Of a stretch of 64,000 bases of DNA, positions 17,285-25,620 are shown piece after piece (position 1 is the first letter of the stretch; each line of letters starts with the position of its first letter). Location of the stretch: assembly GCF_963676065.1 (NCBI RefSeq), contig NZ_OY780933.1, positions 2,768,122-2,832,121 of the forward strand. Direction: 5' to 3'. A program made the position numbers and the translations under genes. The DNA comes from Maridesulfovibrio sp. (lineage in GTDB: Bacteria; Desulfobacterota; Desulfovibrionia; Desulfovibrionales; Desulfovibrionaceae). The notes beneath the pieces are model-generated. The model was given only the letters and a program-made list of their open reading frames with translations. It did not search any database and was not told where the DNA came from.

Positions 17285-18537
17285 TTCTTTGGCTCATGAT
17301 ACCATATAGGTTTTTCGAATAGGTGGGGGTAAGCTTTTCGGAGTTCTTTTTTGATTTTTTTTGGAAGTTTTGCTTTGTAAAGGGTGTTAACAGTATAGAG
17401 TTGTTTAGCTGTTAATCTTTTTGAAGATGCAAGGTTAGTGCATACTAGATAGGAGTCATGAAAGCATGTTCCAAGTAAGTCTGTGTTTGTAAAGTCTGAA
17501 TTTTCTAAGTTAGCACCTGAAAAATTGGCATAGGTCAGTGTTGCGTTTGTAAAGTTTGTTTGAACCAGATTTGCCTTGTTAAAGTTAGCTCCATCAAGTG
17601 TTGCATTTGTTAAACAGGCTTTTTTTAGGCGTGATTGTTTAAATTGTGTTTCTATAGCAAGTACTTGTCGAAGGTTTGATTTATAAAAAGATGAAGCGGT
17701 CATATTTGCCATGGAAATGTTGGCATGACTTAGGTCAGAGTTATCAAAGTTTGAAAAGTTGAAATTTGATCCAAGTAGATCTGATTGCTGTAGGTTTGCA
17801 TATTCTAGGGTTGTTTTAGTGGCATTTGTATGTCTGATGTAAGCTCGTTTTAAATTGGCTTTAATGAGGTTTGATCCTGATAGCTCAGAATCAGTTATTG
17901 TTACATTGAATAGGTTTGCACTGCATAATATTGAATCTTTGAAATTACTGTTTTCTAAATTTGTATTACTAAAGTCAGCTCCAACCAAATTAGCATTTGA
18001 AAAGTTAGATTTATGAAGATTTAGACGTGCTAAATTTGAATTTTTTAAAACAGCGTTGCGAAGGCTTTGTCTATAAGCACAAATAGTGTTTCGGATAAGG
18101 TCTTTTCCTTCAATGTGTATCTCATTTGTAAAAAAAGAAGCTAAAGTAGTCCAAGGTTTTGTAATATTGGGTTTTAGTGGGGTTTTGCTGCTTTGAAGAT
18201 TTTTGACGTTTGCACATGCTTCACCTCTATATTCAGTTGCCATTTGCGCCTGCCAAGCAGTAATCTGCATCTCATAAGAATTCACAGCCCTATCATACCG
18301 TGCAGAAGCAATACTAAACAGTGCCACATAAATACTCACCGCCCATAGCATAAACGTACTAGGCCTGCGGTAATCGTCTTTTGCTCCTTCAATTGGCGGG
18401 TGAATTTTTTCAACAATAGCCCGTACTCCAGAGTAATTATATAAAAAGTAAAAAACTTCATAATTGTACGAATAGAGAAAAACAAGAATGAGCGGAGCAA
18501 ATGACAGGCTCAGTAATATCCAATCTTTGGTTTCCAT
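17281..18537 (-). CDS. Membrane-anchored pentapeptide-repeat protein
   Basis: 418 residues. Two hydrophobic segments near the N-terminus (about 7-33 and 62-80) anchor the protein, and a loop leads to a long pentapeptide-repeat domain (about 165-385) with the A(D/N)Lxx pattern: ANLVGADFSNTNLENSNF, LSGSNLIKANLKRA, ANFNKANL-like units. Such domains form a right-handed beta-helix. It is the last gene of a leftward, AT-rich, three-gene cassette between the packaging and lysis genes, which are rightward. This position is typical of lysogenic-conversion (moron) genes. Function unknown; a superinfection or host-defence role is inference. Confidence 0.8.
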   Translation of the reverse strand: METKDWILLSLSFAPLILVFLYSYNYEVFYFLYNYSGVRAIVEKIHPPIEGAKDDYRRPSTFMLWAVSIYVALFSIASARYDRAVNSYEMQITAWQAQMATEYRGEACANVKNLQSSKTPLKPNITKPWTTLASFFTNEIHIEGKDLIRNTICAYRQSLRNAVLKNSNLARLNLHKSNFSNANLVGADFSNTNLENSNFKDSILCSANLFNVTITDSELSGSNLIKANLKRAYIRHTNATKTTLEYANLQQSDLLGSNFNFSNFDNSDLSHANISMANMTASSFYKSNLRQVLAIETQFKQSRLKKACLTNATLDGANFNKANLVQTNFTNATLTYANFSGANLENSDFTNTDLLGTCFHDSYLVCTNLASSKRLTAKQLYTVNTLYKAKLPKKIKKELRKAYPHLFEKPIWYHEPKN

Positions 18538-18597
18538 GGCGGTTTCCTTAGGGTGAATTCGTCAAGTTATGTATGTCTTAATGGGGGATTTACTTGT

Positions 18598-19395
18598 TTA
18601 TTGGGTTGATGACTTTTTGTTTATAATGATCTTATTATATTTCCCATTTGGTATTATTTCCATTTGTCCTGACTTGTTGACGACTACGATTTCGGTTTCT
18701 GTTTTTACTACGGGAATATATTTAGTCATATTTCCGTTTTCATTTACCGATATATATTTCTGGTTGCCTAATGTTTGAGTCTTCTCTGTTGAGTCTGGGC
18801 TTAGTGTTATGTGTAATGTTATTATAAATATTGAAGATATTATGCATGAGACAAATCCTAAATATTTGTTTTTGATCAGGGATGTAAGTATGGATGCTAG
18901 ATATATCAATATGACTGCTATAGTCATGTATTCGTTGTTGTTATTGTATATTCCTGCTGTGATAAGTAGTCCTGAAAAAGTAAATGCAAAAATTTTGAAT
19001 GTTTTGTGAGTGATAAAAATTTCAATTAAATGATTTAGTGTGAAGAAAGTAAAGGCTAGAGAAAAGGCTACGTAAAAGAGTATGCTTTTTACTAACTCGT
19101 AATTTCCCCATATTATGGCGTTAGAATCTATTAATGAAGCTGCCGCTGGATAGTCTTGGGTTATAGACATGACTATTGAGAGATTTAGGATGTAGGTTGT
19201 TAACTTGTATGCTGCCGTGAGGATAACAAGACAAGCTGCAATTTGCTCAAAATTGATCTGATCTTTGTTGTCGATAGTTTCTGATTTACATATCATATTT
19301 ATTCTTGATCTTTTAAATTTAATTCTAACAGCAAAAGCGAATAATGCTGACTGAATAGTTATGACCTTTTGAAAAATTTGAGAAAGCTCCCGCAT
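18598..19395 (-). CDS. Multi-spanning membrane protein, unknown
   Basis: 265 residues with about five hydrophobic segments (for example ACLVILTAAYKLTTYILNL, ILFYVAFSLAFTFFTL, IFAFTFSGLLITAGIY, AVILIYLASILTSL, YLGFVSCIISSIFIITL). A C-terminal soluble tail follows (about 205-265), beta-rich with a repeated motif of Lys and Asn. Neither possible start has a strong ribosome-binding site; an internal Met (MICKSETID) is an alternative. It sits between the pentapeptide-repeat and SEC-C genes on the same strand and is probably co-expressed with them. No family recognised. Confidence 0.65.
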   Translation of the reverse strand: MRELSQIFQKVITIQSALFAFAVRIKFKRSRINMICKSETIDNKDQINFEQIAACLVILTAAYKLTTYILNLSIVMSITQDYPAAASLIDSNAIIWGNYELVKSILFYVAFSLAFTFFTLNHLIEIFITHKTFKIFAFTFSGLLITAGIYNNNNEYMTIAVILIYLASILTSLIKNKYLGFVSCIISSIFIITLHITLSPDSTEKTQTLGNQKYISVNENGNMTKYIPVVKTETEIVVVNKSGQMEIIPNGKYNKIIINKKSSTQ

Positions 19396-19413
19396 GGATG
19401 TCGAGCGCTTTCT

Positions 19414-20598
19414 TTAGTTATTTGTTTCAATTGCGTCAGAATAAAAAGCAATGGGTTCCCAGTCATCAAAAATAGGTTTATTTTCACTTAACAAGTCAGT
19501 GATACTGAACGGTGTGTTTTCTGAATTTACTGTGGGCTGAGCTAGACTATTTAATTTGTCTTGTTTGTCTACAGATAGTGTTTCCCACCAATCTGGAGAC
19601 AAAACTACATTTTCACAATGGACTAATGCAGTATATATAAGTGCATCTGTGATTTGATTTTTGGGTATTTTATAAAGAGATTCCATGATGGGATTAAAAG
19701 TTGGGGAGTCTTTTTTAGGCCAACAAAATACTGAATAATGTCTATCCTGGCTTGAAAGATACATTGCTGCTGTCATTGGTATTCTTGGACCTGATTTAAT
19801 TGCTTTTAGTTTTTCTTGAGCAATATCTTTTACCATAACAGGGGCAGATGTTTTATGTATTTTTTTGCCATTGAAATCAGTTCCAATGGTAAAATATCCA
19901 GTGACCATGAGTTTGGGAGCTTGTTTGAATTCGATACAAAAATAGGAAAAATCATCGGTTTTTTGGGACGTGATTGCAGAGTGAAAAAGAGTCTTGTCTT
20001 CTTGTAGTTGGTCAACGTCTTGCTGAGCTGCAATTTTATGAGCCTGAATTATTTCTTGCATGGCAAGTTGTTCTCTTTTTGTTCTTCCCCTGTCTAATTC
20101 AAGTTCATCGAACAGATTGACTGTATTCTCTTTTCCATAAAGCTGGATACAAAAGGCTCTAAATCCTGCAATGATTGCATGTTCAATTATGGGTTGAAAC
20201 TGCTGGTTTTCAATTGGCGAAAATAATTCTTTGTCATGCGTGCTACAAAAACCAAAAAATACACTTGCCTGACTGGTCCCAACCAGCGTGGGTTTTATAA
20301 TTCCCTTGTTTTTCTCCATCTCAAATATATTGGTTCGGTTGTAAAAATAAATTTTACCATTTCGAGATATAGTTGAAAGGTGACATTTAGAAATAGTGTG
20401 TGAGTTGATTATTTTTTTTGAACACCCTTTGGGGGCATCTGGATGCATACATATTTTTCTGTTAAATTTATTCATGAAATTTTTGTTTGCATCATGAGGT
20501 TTTATTTTTTCACGTTTGTCTCGATCAAGATGGCATTTTTTGTATTTTTTCCCTGATCCACACCAGCAAGGTTCATTTCTGCCTATTTTCTTTGCCAT
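19414..20598 (-). CDS. SEC-C motif protein of accessory cassette
   Basis: 394 residues from the ATG at 20598, which has AGGA 8 bp upstream; the frame stays open for 18 codons further. The N-terminus holds a SEC-C zinc-binding motif (KIGRNEPCWCGSGKKYKKCH). The next part has Cys/His text suggestive of a second metal or HNH-like site: CMHPDAPKGCSKKI, INSHTISK, GFCSTHDKELFSPIE. The arrangement resembles an uncharacterised family seen in accessory regions; this is a pattern impression. The C-terminal half is mixed alpha/beta without motifs. It is first in the leftward cassette, so its promoter should lie in 20599-20800, back to back with the lysis genes. Confidence 0.75.
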   Translation of the reverse strand: MAKKIGRNEPCWCGSGKKYKKCHLDRDKREKIKPHDANKNFMNKFNRKICMHPDAPKGCSKKIINSHTISKCHLSTISRNGKIYFYNRTNIFEMEKNKGIIKPTLVGTSQASVFFGFCSTHDKELFSPIENQQFQPIIEHAIIAGFRAFCIQLYGKENTVNLFDELELDRGRTKREQLAMQEIIQAHKIAAQQDVDQLQEDKTLFHSAITSQKTDDFSYFCIEFKQAPKLMVTGYFTIGTDFNGKKIHKTSAPVMVKDIAQEKLKAIKSGPRIPMTAAMYLSSQDRHYSVFCWPKKDSPTFNPIMESLYKIPKNQITDALIYTALVHCENVVLSPDWWETLSVDKQDKLNSLAQPTVNSENTPFSITDLLSENKPIFDDWEPIAFYSDAIETNN

Positions 20599-20795
20599 TA
20601 TAAAAATCCTATTAATTTTATTGGGGTTAGTAGTGTTTTGATTTAATATCAAAGACTACTTCTAAGCACCCCTGTCAACCCCCTCCCCACTGATCTCTGC
20701 TGATCTGGGACGATCTCTCACGTCCTCACTCCAAAACCCCGTGTTACAGATTCCCGTAAGTATGGAGGCTTTGTTTTCGCCTTTATAACCTCGTT

Positions 20796-20830
20796 GGCTG
20801 CCCGTGCTTGTCGGCTAGGCACGGGCAGCC
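20796..20830 (+). promoter_or_regulatory. Strong 12-bp GC-rich hairpin before the lysis genes
   Basis: GGCTGCCCGTGC (20796-20807) pairs perfectly with GCACGGGCAGCC (20819-20830) around an 11-nt loop. No T-run follows. It ends about 5 nt before the GGGAG ribosome-binding site of the gene at 20847, so it may modulate late-gene translation, or protect or stall the transcript. Confidence 0.55.
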
Positions 20831-20846
20831 CCTCTGGGAGTTTGCT

Positions 20847-21185
20847 GTGGGTTCATCTGTTCTTGATCCGGAACTTCGGAAAGAAATTACTGCTGCTGTT
20901 GCTGAAGGCATAGCTATTGGCTTGCAGAATACCGGCAATGGTGCCTGCAAGCTGGAGCCGGAAGCAGCAAAGTCAGTCGGTCATTTTATGGGCATGGTCC
21001 GTGATCTCGGTGATGGCGAACACTCCAAGGGTATCGAGAAGATGCGGGACCACCACAAGGCTGTAGGCGTGATGCTTGAAGGTCGCCGGGCTTTCTGGTG
21101 CATGGTTTTCAAGATGCTGGCTACGGGCGGGATCGGTTTTATAGGTGTCGCCATCTGGGAACATTTCAACAAGGTGGTCAAGTGA
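20847..21185 (+). CDS. Small membrane protein, holin candidate
   Basis: 112 residues from GTG 20847, with GGGAG 6 bp upstream; the reading frame begins earlier but those codons lie in the hairpin. A single hydrophobic segment near the C-terminus (VFKMLATGGIGFIGVAIWEHF) would span the membrane, after a soluble, Glu/Lys-containing N-terminal part. It opens a block with the DUF5675-like and membrane coiled-coil genes, which together look like a lysis cassette. Holin is inferred from size, membrane segment and place only. Confidence 0.55.
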   Translation: MGSSVLDPELRKEITAAVAEGIAIGLQNTGNGACKLEPEAAKSVGHFMGMVRDLGDGEHSKGIEKMRDHHKAVGVMLEGRRAFWCMVFKMLATGGIGFIGVAIWEHFNKVVK

Positions 21186-21634
21186 TGCGTAAACTTCCTC
21201 CACTTGATGCAACCCTTTTGCGCCGTCCCTTTACTGATCAGGGCACTCTCGGTGTGCTGTCTATTCCTGAGGTAGATTTCCAATGTTTCACTATTGAGCT
21301 GCCTTGGCGTGACAATCATACCTCTGTCTCATGTATTCCTATCGGTACTTATTCTCTTTTTCGCCGTTGGTCCGGTCATTGGCACGGATTTGTTTATCAA
21401 TTCCGTGGCGTACCGAATCGTATTGCAATCCAATCCCATACCGGAAATGTGGCCGGCGATAAATCCCTTGGCTACAAATCTCATTCCCTCGGTTGTGTGC
21501 TGCTTGGTTCTGTCGTTTGCCAGATCTGGGGGCAGATGGCTGTGGGGAATTCCAGAAACACTTTTCGCAGGTTCCTTAATGCCACTCTTGGCCGGGATCT
21601 GCTGCTCGAAATCAGGGAGGCGCATCATGGCTGA
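21185..21634 (+). CDS. DUF5675-like protein of the lysis region
   Basis: 149 residues from ATG 21185 (overlaps the previous stop, TGATG). The sequence shows the DUF5675 pattern: DFQCFTIELPWRDN, VSCIPIGTYSLFRR, GVPNRIAIQSHTGN and LGCVLLG, with conserved His and Cys residues near the end that could form an active site. DUF5675 proteins occur in phages near lysis genes and their activity is not firmly established; cell-wall cleavage is suspected. It sits between two membrane-protein genes, which agrees with a lysis role. Confidence 0.75.
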   Translation: MRKLPPLDATLLRRPFTDQGTLGVLSIPEVDFQCFTIELPWRDNHTSVSCIPIGTYSLFRRWSGHWHGFVYQFRGVPNRIAIQSHTGNVAGDKSLGYKSHSLGCVLLGSVVCQIWGQMAVGNSRNTFRRFLNATLGRDLLLEIREAHHG

Positions 21635-22214
21635 TGCTGGTTTATTTGAACTTGTCGGCTCTTCGCTGCTCGGTATCGGTACCGGGGGCGTGGCTACGAT
21701 TTTTCAGAATATCTTTGGCGGGATCTCCACCTGGATTGGTGAATGGCAGAAGCGCAAGACGCTTGAGCTGCAGCACCAGCAGGAAATGGAGATGACCGAC
21801 AAGGAGATTGAACGGCTCCGTGCTGAAGGTGATGTGAAAGTCCAGCAGGCTCGTGAAGACCGGGCCATGACCGAAACCATTATTGACGGGCAGAACTATC
21901 AGGCTTCGCTCATGCATGACGCTGCTACCTACTCGCGGGGTAAAGATAAGAGCTGGGCTGATTTCCTGCTGGTTGTGGCCGACTTTGTGCGCGGCATTAC
22001 CCGTCCGACCATGACTGTTTTCCTGTGCTGGATCACATGGTCCACTTATCAGCATTTCACCGGGTATCTTTCCACTAATAATGTGCTGGTCAGTCCTGAT
22101 ACCGCTAATGAAATGGTCCGCTATATCGTGACCAATACTGTCTTTATGTCCAGTTCTGCTGTGGGCTGGTGGTTCTCTTCCAGACCGACCAATAAGGCTA
22201 AGGCGGCCGCATGA
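21627..22214 (+). CDS. Membrane protein with coiled coil, lysis-region
   Basis: 195 residues from ATG 21627, which has AGGGAGG just upstream and overlaps the previous gene by 8 bp. A glycine-rich hydrophobic N-terminus (LVGSSLLGIGTGGVATIF) is followed by a charged coiled coil (about 36-90, QHQQEMEMTDKEIERLRAEG) and two C-terminal hydrophobic segments (TMTVFLCWITWSTYQHF and YIVTNTVFMSSSAVGWWF). The topology suits a holin or spanin-like protein. The end overlaps the portal start by 4 bp. Confidence 0.6.
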   Translation: MADAGLFELVGSSLLGIGTGGVATIFQNIFGGISTWIGEWQKRKTLELQHQQEMEMTDKEIERLRAEGDVKVQQAREDRAMTETIIDGQNYQASLMHDAATYSRGKDKSWADFLLVVADFVRGITRPTMTVFLCWITWSTYQHFTGYLSTNNVLVSPDTANEMVRYIVTNTVFMSSSAVGWWFSSRPTNKAKAAA

Positions 22215-24127
22215 GTCAGGATCTCGGCATATTCATAAAGACGCTTTTCAGTGAAGCGGAGTCAGCCCGTGCTTCCAAGGAAGAAGTATGGATGAAGGAC
22301 TATTTGCAGACGAAAAGCGAATATGAACCAGACGAGCTGAAGAAGATCAAGCGTTCCAAGATGTACGTGCCGGCTACACGGGTGAAGCTGAACACCGTGC
22401 TTACGCAGGTCATGGATTTTCTGTTTCCTGCATCTGAAGAGCACAATTGGGATCTGAAACCTTCCCCCAGACCGGAGTTACATCCTTCGGTTATCGCTCA
22501 TTACCAGCAGCAGGCCGCAGCGCAGGGAGAGCAACTTTCACCGGAAGCTCTTGAAAAGCTGGTGGATAAAAAGGCCAAAGCTTCCTGCGAGGCCATGTGC
22601 GAGGAAATCGCCGATCAACTGGTGGGCGGTGCCGGTCGCAAGTCTTATCGTTCGGTTTGTAAGTCCGTGGCAGAGCAGAAGCTCAAGTACGGAACCGGAA
22701 TCCTGAAAGGGCCTTTAGTGCGTGAGGAATTCCGCGAAGGATACGCCATTGCCGAGGACGGAAGCTGGCAGTTGCAGAAGTCACAGGTCACGGAGCTGCG
22801 GCCGTATTATGAAGATGTCTCTGTCTGGAATGCGTACCCGGATGCCAATGCCACTCGGCTTGAGGATTGTGAACATATCTTTCAGGACCATATCTACAAT
22901 CGCAGGCAGGTTCTGGATCTGCTTACTTATCCCGGTTTCAACAAACAGATTATCCATGATTACCTCCGCGATAACAAAGACGGGGACCTTGACTCCTATA
23001 AGGCTCTGAAGCTGCAGCAGAAGATCGGCAGCGGTGAAACCCGCAAGATGGATAAGCGATACCGTGTTTATGAGTTCTGGGGAACTCTTACCGGGGATCA
23101 GCTTGCTTCCGTGGATATCGAGATCCCGGAAGAGGATCTTGCTGAGATCTTCCCCGCCAACGTTTGGATGCTAGGCGATAAGGTTATCAAGGCGGTCATC
23201 AATCCGCTCGAGGGCGCAACCATTCCTTACCAGTTTGATTACTTCGTGGAAGATGAAGACTCAATCTGGGGAGACGGTCTGCCCACACTGCTGCGTCATC
23301 CTCAGAAAGCTCTGAATTCAGCCATGCGCATGTTGCTGGATAATGCCGCAGTTTCCTGTGGTCCGCAGGTTGCCGCCAATATGAGCGCCTTCACTCAGGA
23401 TGAGGATCCGCGCGATATCTACGCATTCAAGTTCTGGCCTTTCAGATCTGTGGAGGACATGAACAAGGCCCTCAAATTTTTTTCTGTCCCTTCCTACACC
23501 AACGAGCTCATGGCTCTGGTTCGCGTCTTCAACGATATGGTGGACGATATGTCCGTGCCGCGCTTTATGGGTGGTGACGGTTCCCAGATGCGCGGAGCCG
23601 GCAAGACTGCCCGAGGCCTGTCCATGCTCATCGGGGCAGCGCACCAGATTCTGAAAGATCTGGTCAAGTCCCATGATGAAAACATTACCCGTCCGTTTTT
23701 TAAGAAAATGTACTTCTGGAACATGCAGTTCAATCCCCGCAAGGACATCAAGGGTGATTTTGAAATTATCGCCACCGGGACTTCCGTTCTCATGGCCAAA
23801 GAGGTGCAGCTCGAACGCATGCAGACCGTTCTGGCCATCACCGACAATCCCCGTTTTGAGGGCTGGGTGGATGATGAAAAGCTTCTTAAGGAAATCAGCA
23901 AGAACCTTGAATTGCCGGAAGGCGTTTTGCGTTCAGCCAAGGAAAAGGAAGGCTGGGAACGTGAAAGGCTTTTGGAATCAGCAAGGGCGAATGTTCAAGC
24001 ACTGGTTGAAGAATTGGAGAGCAAAGGTGTGGATGTGCAGCAGGGGCTGCTTTCCATGCTGCAACAGCAGACCGGTGCGTTGATGCCGGAAGGAGGTCAG
24101 CATGAAGCTGGTGGATTTGCGGCTTAA
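22211..24127 (+). CDS. Portal (head-to-tail connector) protein
   Basis: 638 residues. The sequence follows the pattern of short-tailed phage connectors: an N-terminal helical part (KRSKMYVPATRVKLNTVLTQ), a central clip/stem region with WGDGLPTLLRHPQKALNSAM and the conserved VPRFMGGDG then GAGKTARGLSMLIGAA, and a Gln-rich C-terminal tail. It should form the dodecameric ring through which DNA passes. It is followed in order by a small capsid-associated protein, scaffold and capsid genes, as expected. No sign of truncation. Confidence 0.85.
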   Translation: MSQDLGIFIKTLFSEAESARASKEEVWMKDYLQTKSEYEPDELKKIKRSKMYVPATRVKLNTVLTQVMDFLFPASEEHNWDLKPSPRPELHPSVIAHYQQQAAAQGEQLSPEALEKLVDKKAKASCEAMCEEIADQLVGGAGRKSYRSVCKSVAEQKLKYGTGILKGPLVREEFREGYAIAEDGSWQLQKSQVTELRPYYEDVSVWNAYPDANATRLEDCEHIFQDHIYNRRQVLDLLTYPGFNKQIIHDYLRDNKDGDLDSYKALKLQQKIGSGETRKMDKRYRVYEFWGTLTGDQLASVDIEIPEEDLAEIFPANVWMLGDKVIKAVINPLEGATIPYQFDYFVEDEDSIWGDGLPTLLRHPQKALNSAMRMLLDNAAVSCGPQVAANMSAFTQDEDPRDIYAFKFWPFRSVEDMNKALKFFSVPSYTNELMALVRVFNDMVDDMSVPRFMGGDGSQMRGAGKTARGLSMLIGAAHQILKDLVKSHDENITRPFFKKMYFWNMQFNPRKDIKGDFEIIATGTSVLMAKEVQLERMQTVLAITDNPRFEGWVDDEKLLKEISKNLELPEGVLRSAKEKEGWERERLLESARANVQALVEELESKGVDVQQGLLSMLQQQTGALMPEGGQHEAGGFAA

Positions 24128-24425
24128 GCAGGAGAAGAAAAAAAAGTCTTCCAAGGTTGAAGTTGTCGCGGAGCATGAAGAGTTTCCGTGGGGTTTGCGA
24201 CTCCATTTGGACGACAAGATTATTTCTAAGCTGGGTTTGAAGCCCAAAGATATGAAGGTCGGTTCCACCGTGAAGCTGGAAGCAAGAGCTTCTGTCTGCG
24301 GTGCCAGGGCGCAACCGGGCGGCAAGGACAAAAATATTGAGCTGCAGCTGGTGGCACTGGGGATCGATTCCGCCGGAAGTTTTGAAGATGGATTTAACGC
24401 CGGAGTTGATGAAGATGATGACTAG
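24102..24425 (+). CDS. Capsid-associated (staple-like) small protein
   Basis: 107 residues overlapping the portal end by 26 bp; AGGAGG lies 5 bp before the ATG. Basic N-terminus (RLKQEKKKKSSK), then a beta-rich domain (FPWGLRLHLDDKIISKLGL, GSTVKLEARASV, NIELQLVALGI) and an acidic tail ending in DEDDD. This matches a small protein commonly found between portal and scaffold genes in podovirus-like phages and described as capsid staple or decoration protein; I rely on pattern and place. It probably binds capsid or portal. Confidence 0.6.
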   Translation: MKLVDLRLKQEKKKKSSKVEVVAEHEEFPWGLRLHLDDKIISKLGLKPKDMKVGSTVKLEARASVCGARAQPGGKDKNIELQLVALGIDSAGSFEDGFNAGVDEDDD

Positions 24426-24642
24426 CCAGATGAAAATAAAAGAACTCCTTGAATGCGGCGGATCAACCGTAAACAAGGTGCGTGAATTTCTAAAGTTGCG
24501 GATTCAGGAAGAAACAGAAAATCTGGTCAATGCCCATGTTGAAGCTGTTCCCCAGTTGCAGGGCAGGATCAAGGCTTATCGGGATTTTCTGCAGGATCTG
24601 ACTCCGCTCAAGGAAACTAAAGAAAGCAAGAATCCTTACTAA
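24415..24642 (+). CDS. Small helical phage protein, unknown
   Basis: 75 residues from ATG 24415, where GGAG stands 9 bp upstream; ATGs at 24388, 24409 and 24418 are alternatives. The product (MKIKELLECGGSTVNKVREF, then VPQLQGRIKAYRDFLQDL) is almost entirely helical and charged. It overlaps the preceding gene by 11 bp and precedes the scaffold gene by 7 bp. A head-assembly accessory role is inferred from position only. Confidence 0.5.
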   Translation: MMTSQMKIKELLECGGSTVNKVREFLKLRIQEETENLVNAHVEAVPQLQGRIKAYRDFLQDLTPLKETKESKNPY

Positions 24643-24649
24643 GGAGGAA

Positions 24650-25612
24650 ATGATGGCTGAAGAAACACTCCATACTGATGAAAAGACGCAGGAACAGGAA
24701 GATTTTGAAAGTGCTTTTGATGCAGCTGAATCAGGTGATGAGCTTGCTGATGAATCCTTGAATGAGGATCCGCAGGAAGCGTCTGATGATTCAGAGCTGG
24801 AAGCCGAAGACGGGGGTGAGGGTGACCCCCTGTCCGAAGATGATGACCCTGAGGCTGATGCCGGGTCCGCTTCAGACCAGATTTTACCTGAAGAGGAGGA
24901 ATCCGGGGAAGAGCCGGATTCATCGGACACAGAAGACATGGATTCACTGGCTGAAGGCCGGAAGATTCTGGATCAGTACTTCGGCAAACAGGAACAGCCT
25001 GACCAGTCCGAAGTGGATTCTCCCGCCTTGGTAGATGCTTCCGAAGACATCAAGGCTGAGGCAGATGCAATACTGAGTCTCAATCCGCAGTATAAAAGTA
25101 TCCTGCTGGAGGACTCCGAGCAGGGCCGGCGTTACCGAGCCAATCTGGTGGAATACGGTCCTGAAGCCGTTATGGGCATGCTGGAATCAGCATATCAGTT
25201 ACGTCAGGTGAATCCCCGTGTGGATGCAGTAATCAGCAGGCATGAGCAGGAAGCGCGTAGAGCTCATTTTGATGAAATAGGTAAGGCCCATCCTGAATAT
25301 GCTCAGCTTGTCGGGGACCCTGAAAAACTTGGTCAGTTTAATGCCGGTTTTAACAGTTGGGTTGAAGGATTGCCTTACAAAGAAGCTGTTGAAGCCAAGC
25401 AGATTCAGGCTTCCGGTAGTGCTGCACAAGTGTCCGATTTGTTGACCAGATACAAGGAAGTAACCTCCGGAGCCGGAAAGGATAAGGTCGATAAGAAAGC
25501 GGCTAGAGATGTCCTTGCGGTGCCCGGTAAACGCAAGGCTGTGAGCGGCAGGCGCGGACCCGATCAGGATGATTTTGACGGCGGGTTCGATGCCGCAGCG
25601 GCTGACGATTAG
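24650..25612 (+). CDS. Scaffolding protein
   Basis: 320 residues with a very acidic, low-complexity N-terminal 110 residues (ESGDELADESLNEDPQEASD, SDDSELEAEDGGEGD), then helices, and a basic C-terminal stretch (DKVDKKAARDVLAVPGKRKA) of the kind that binds the capsid protein. The position immediately before the capsid gene, the acidity and the helical content all fit a scaffold. An AGGAGG lies before the start. A second ATG follows directly, so the exact start may be 24653. Confidence 0.8.
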   Translation: MMAEETLHTDEKTQEQEDFESAFDAAESGDELADESLNEDPQEASDDSELEAEDGGEGDPLSEDDDPEADAGSASDQILPEEEESGEEPDSSDTEDMDSLAEGRKILDQYFGKQEQPDQSEVDSPALVDASEDIKAEADAILSLNPQYKSILLEDSEQGRRYRANLVEYGPEAVMGMLESAYQLRQVNPRVDAVISRHEQEARRAHFDEIGKAHPEYAQLVGDPEKLGQFNAGFNSWVEGLPYKEAVEAKQIQASGSAAQVSDLLTRYKEVTSGAGKDKVDKKAARDVLAVPGKRKAVSGRRGPDQDDFDGGFDAAAADD

Positions 25613-25620
25613 GAGTTGAA

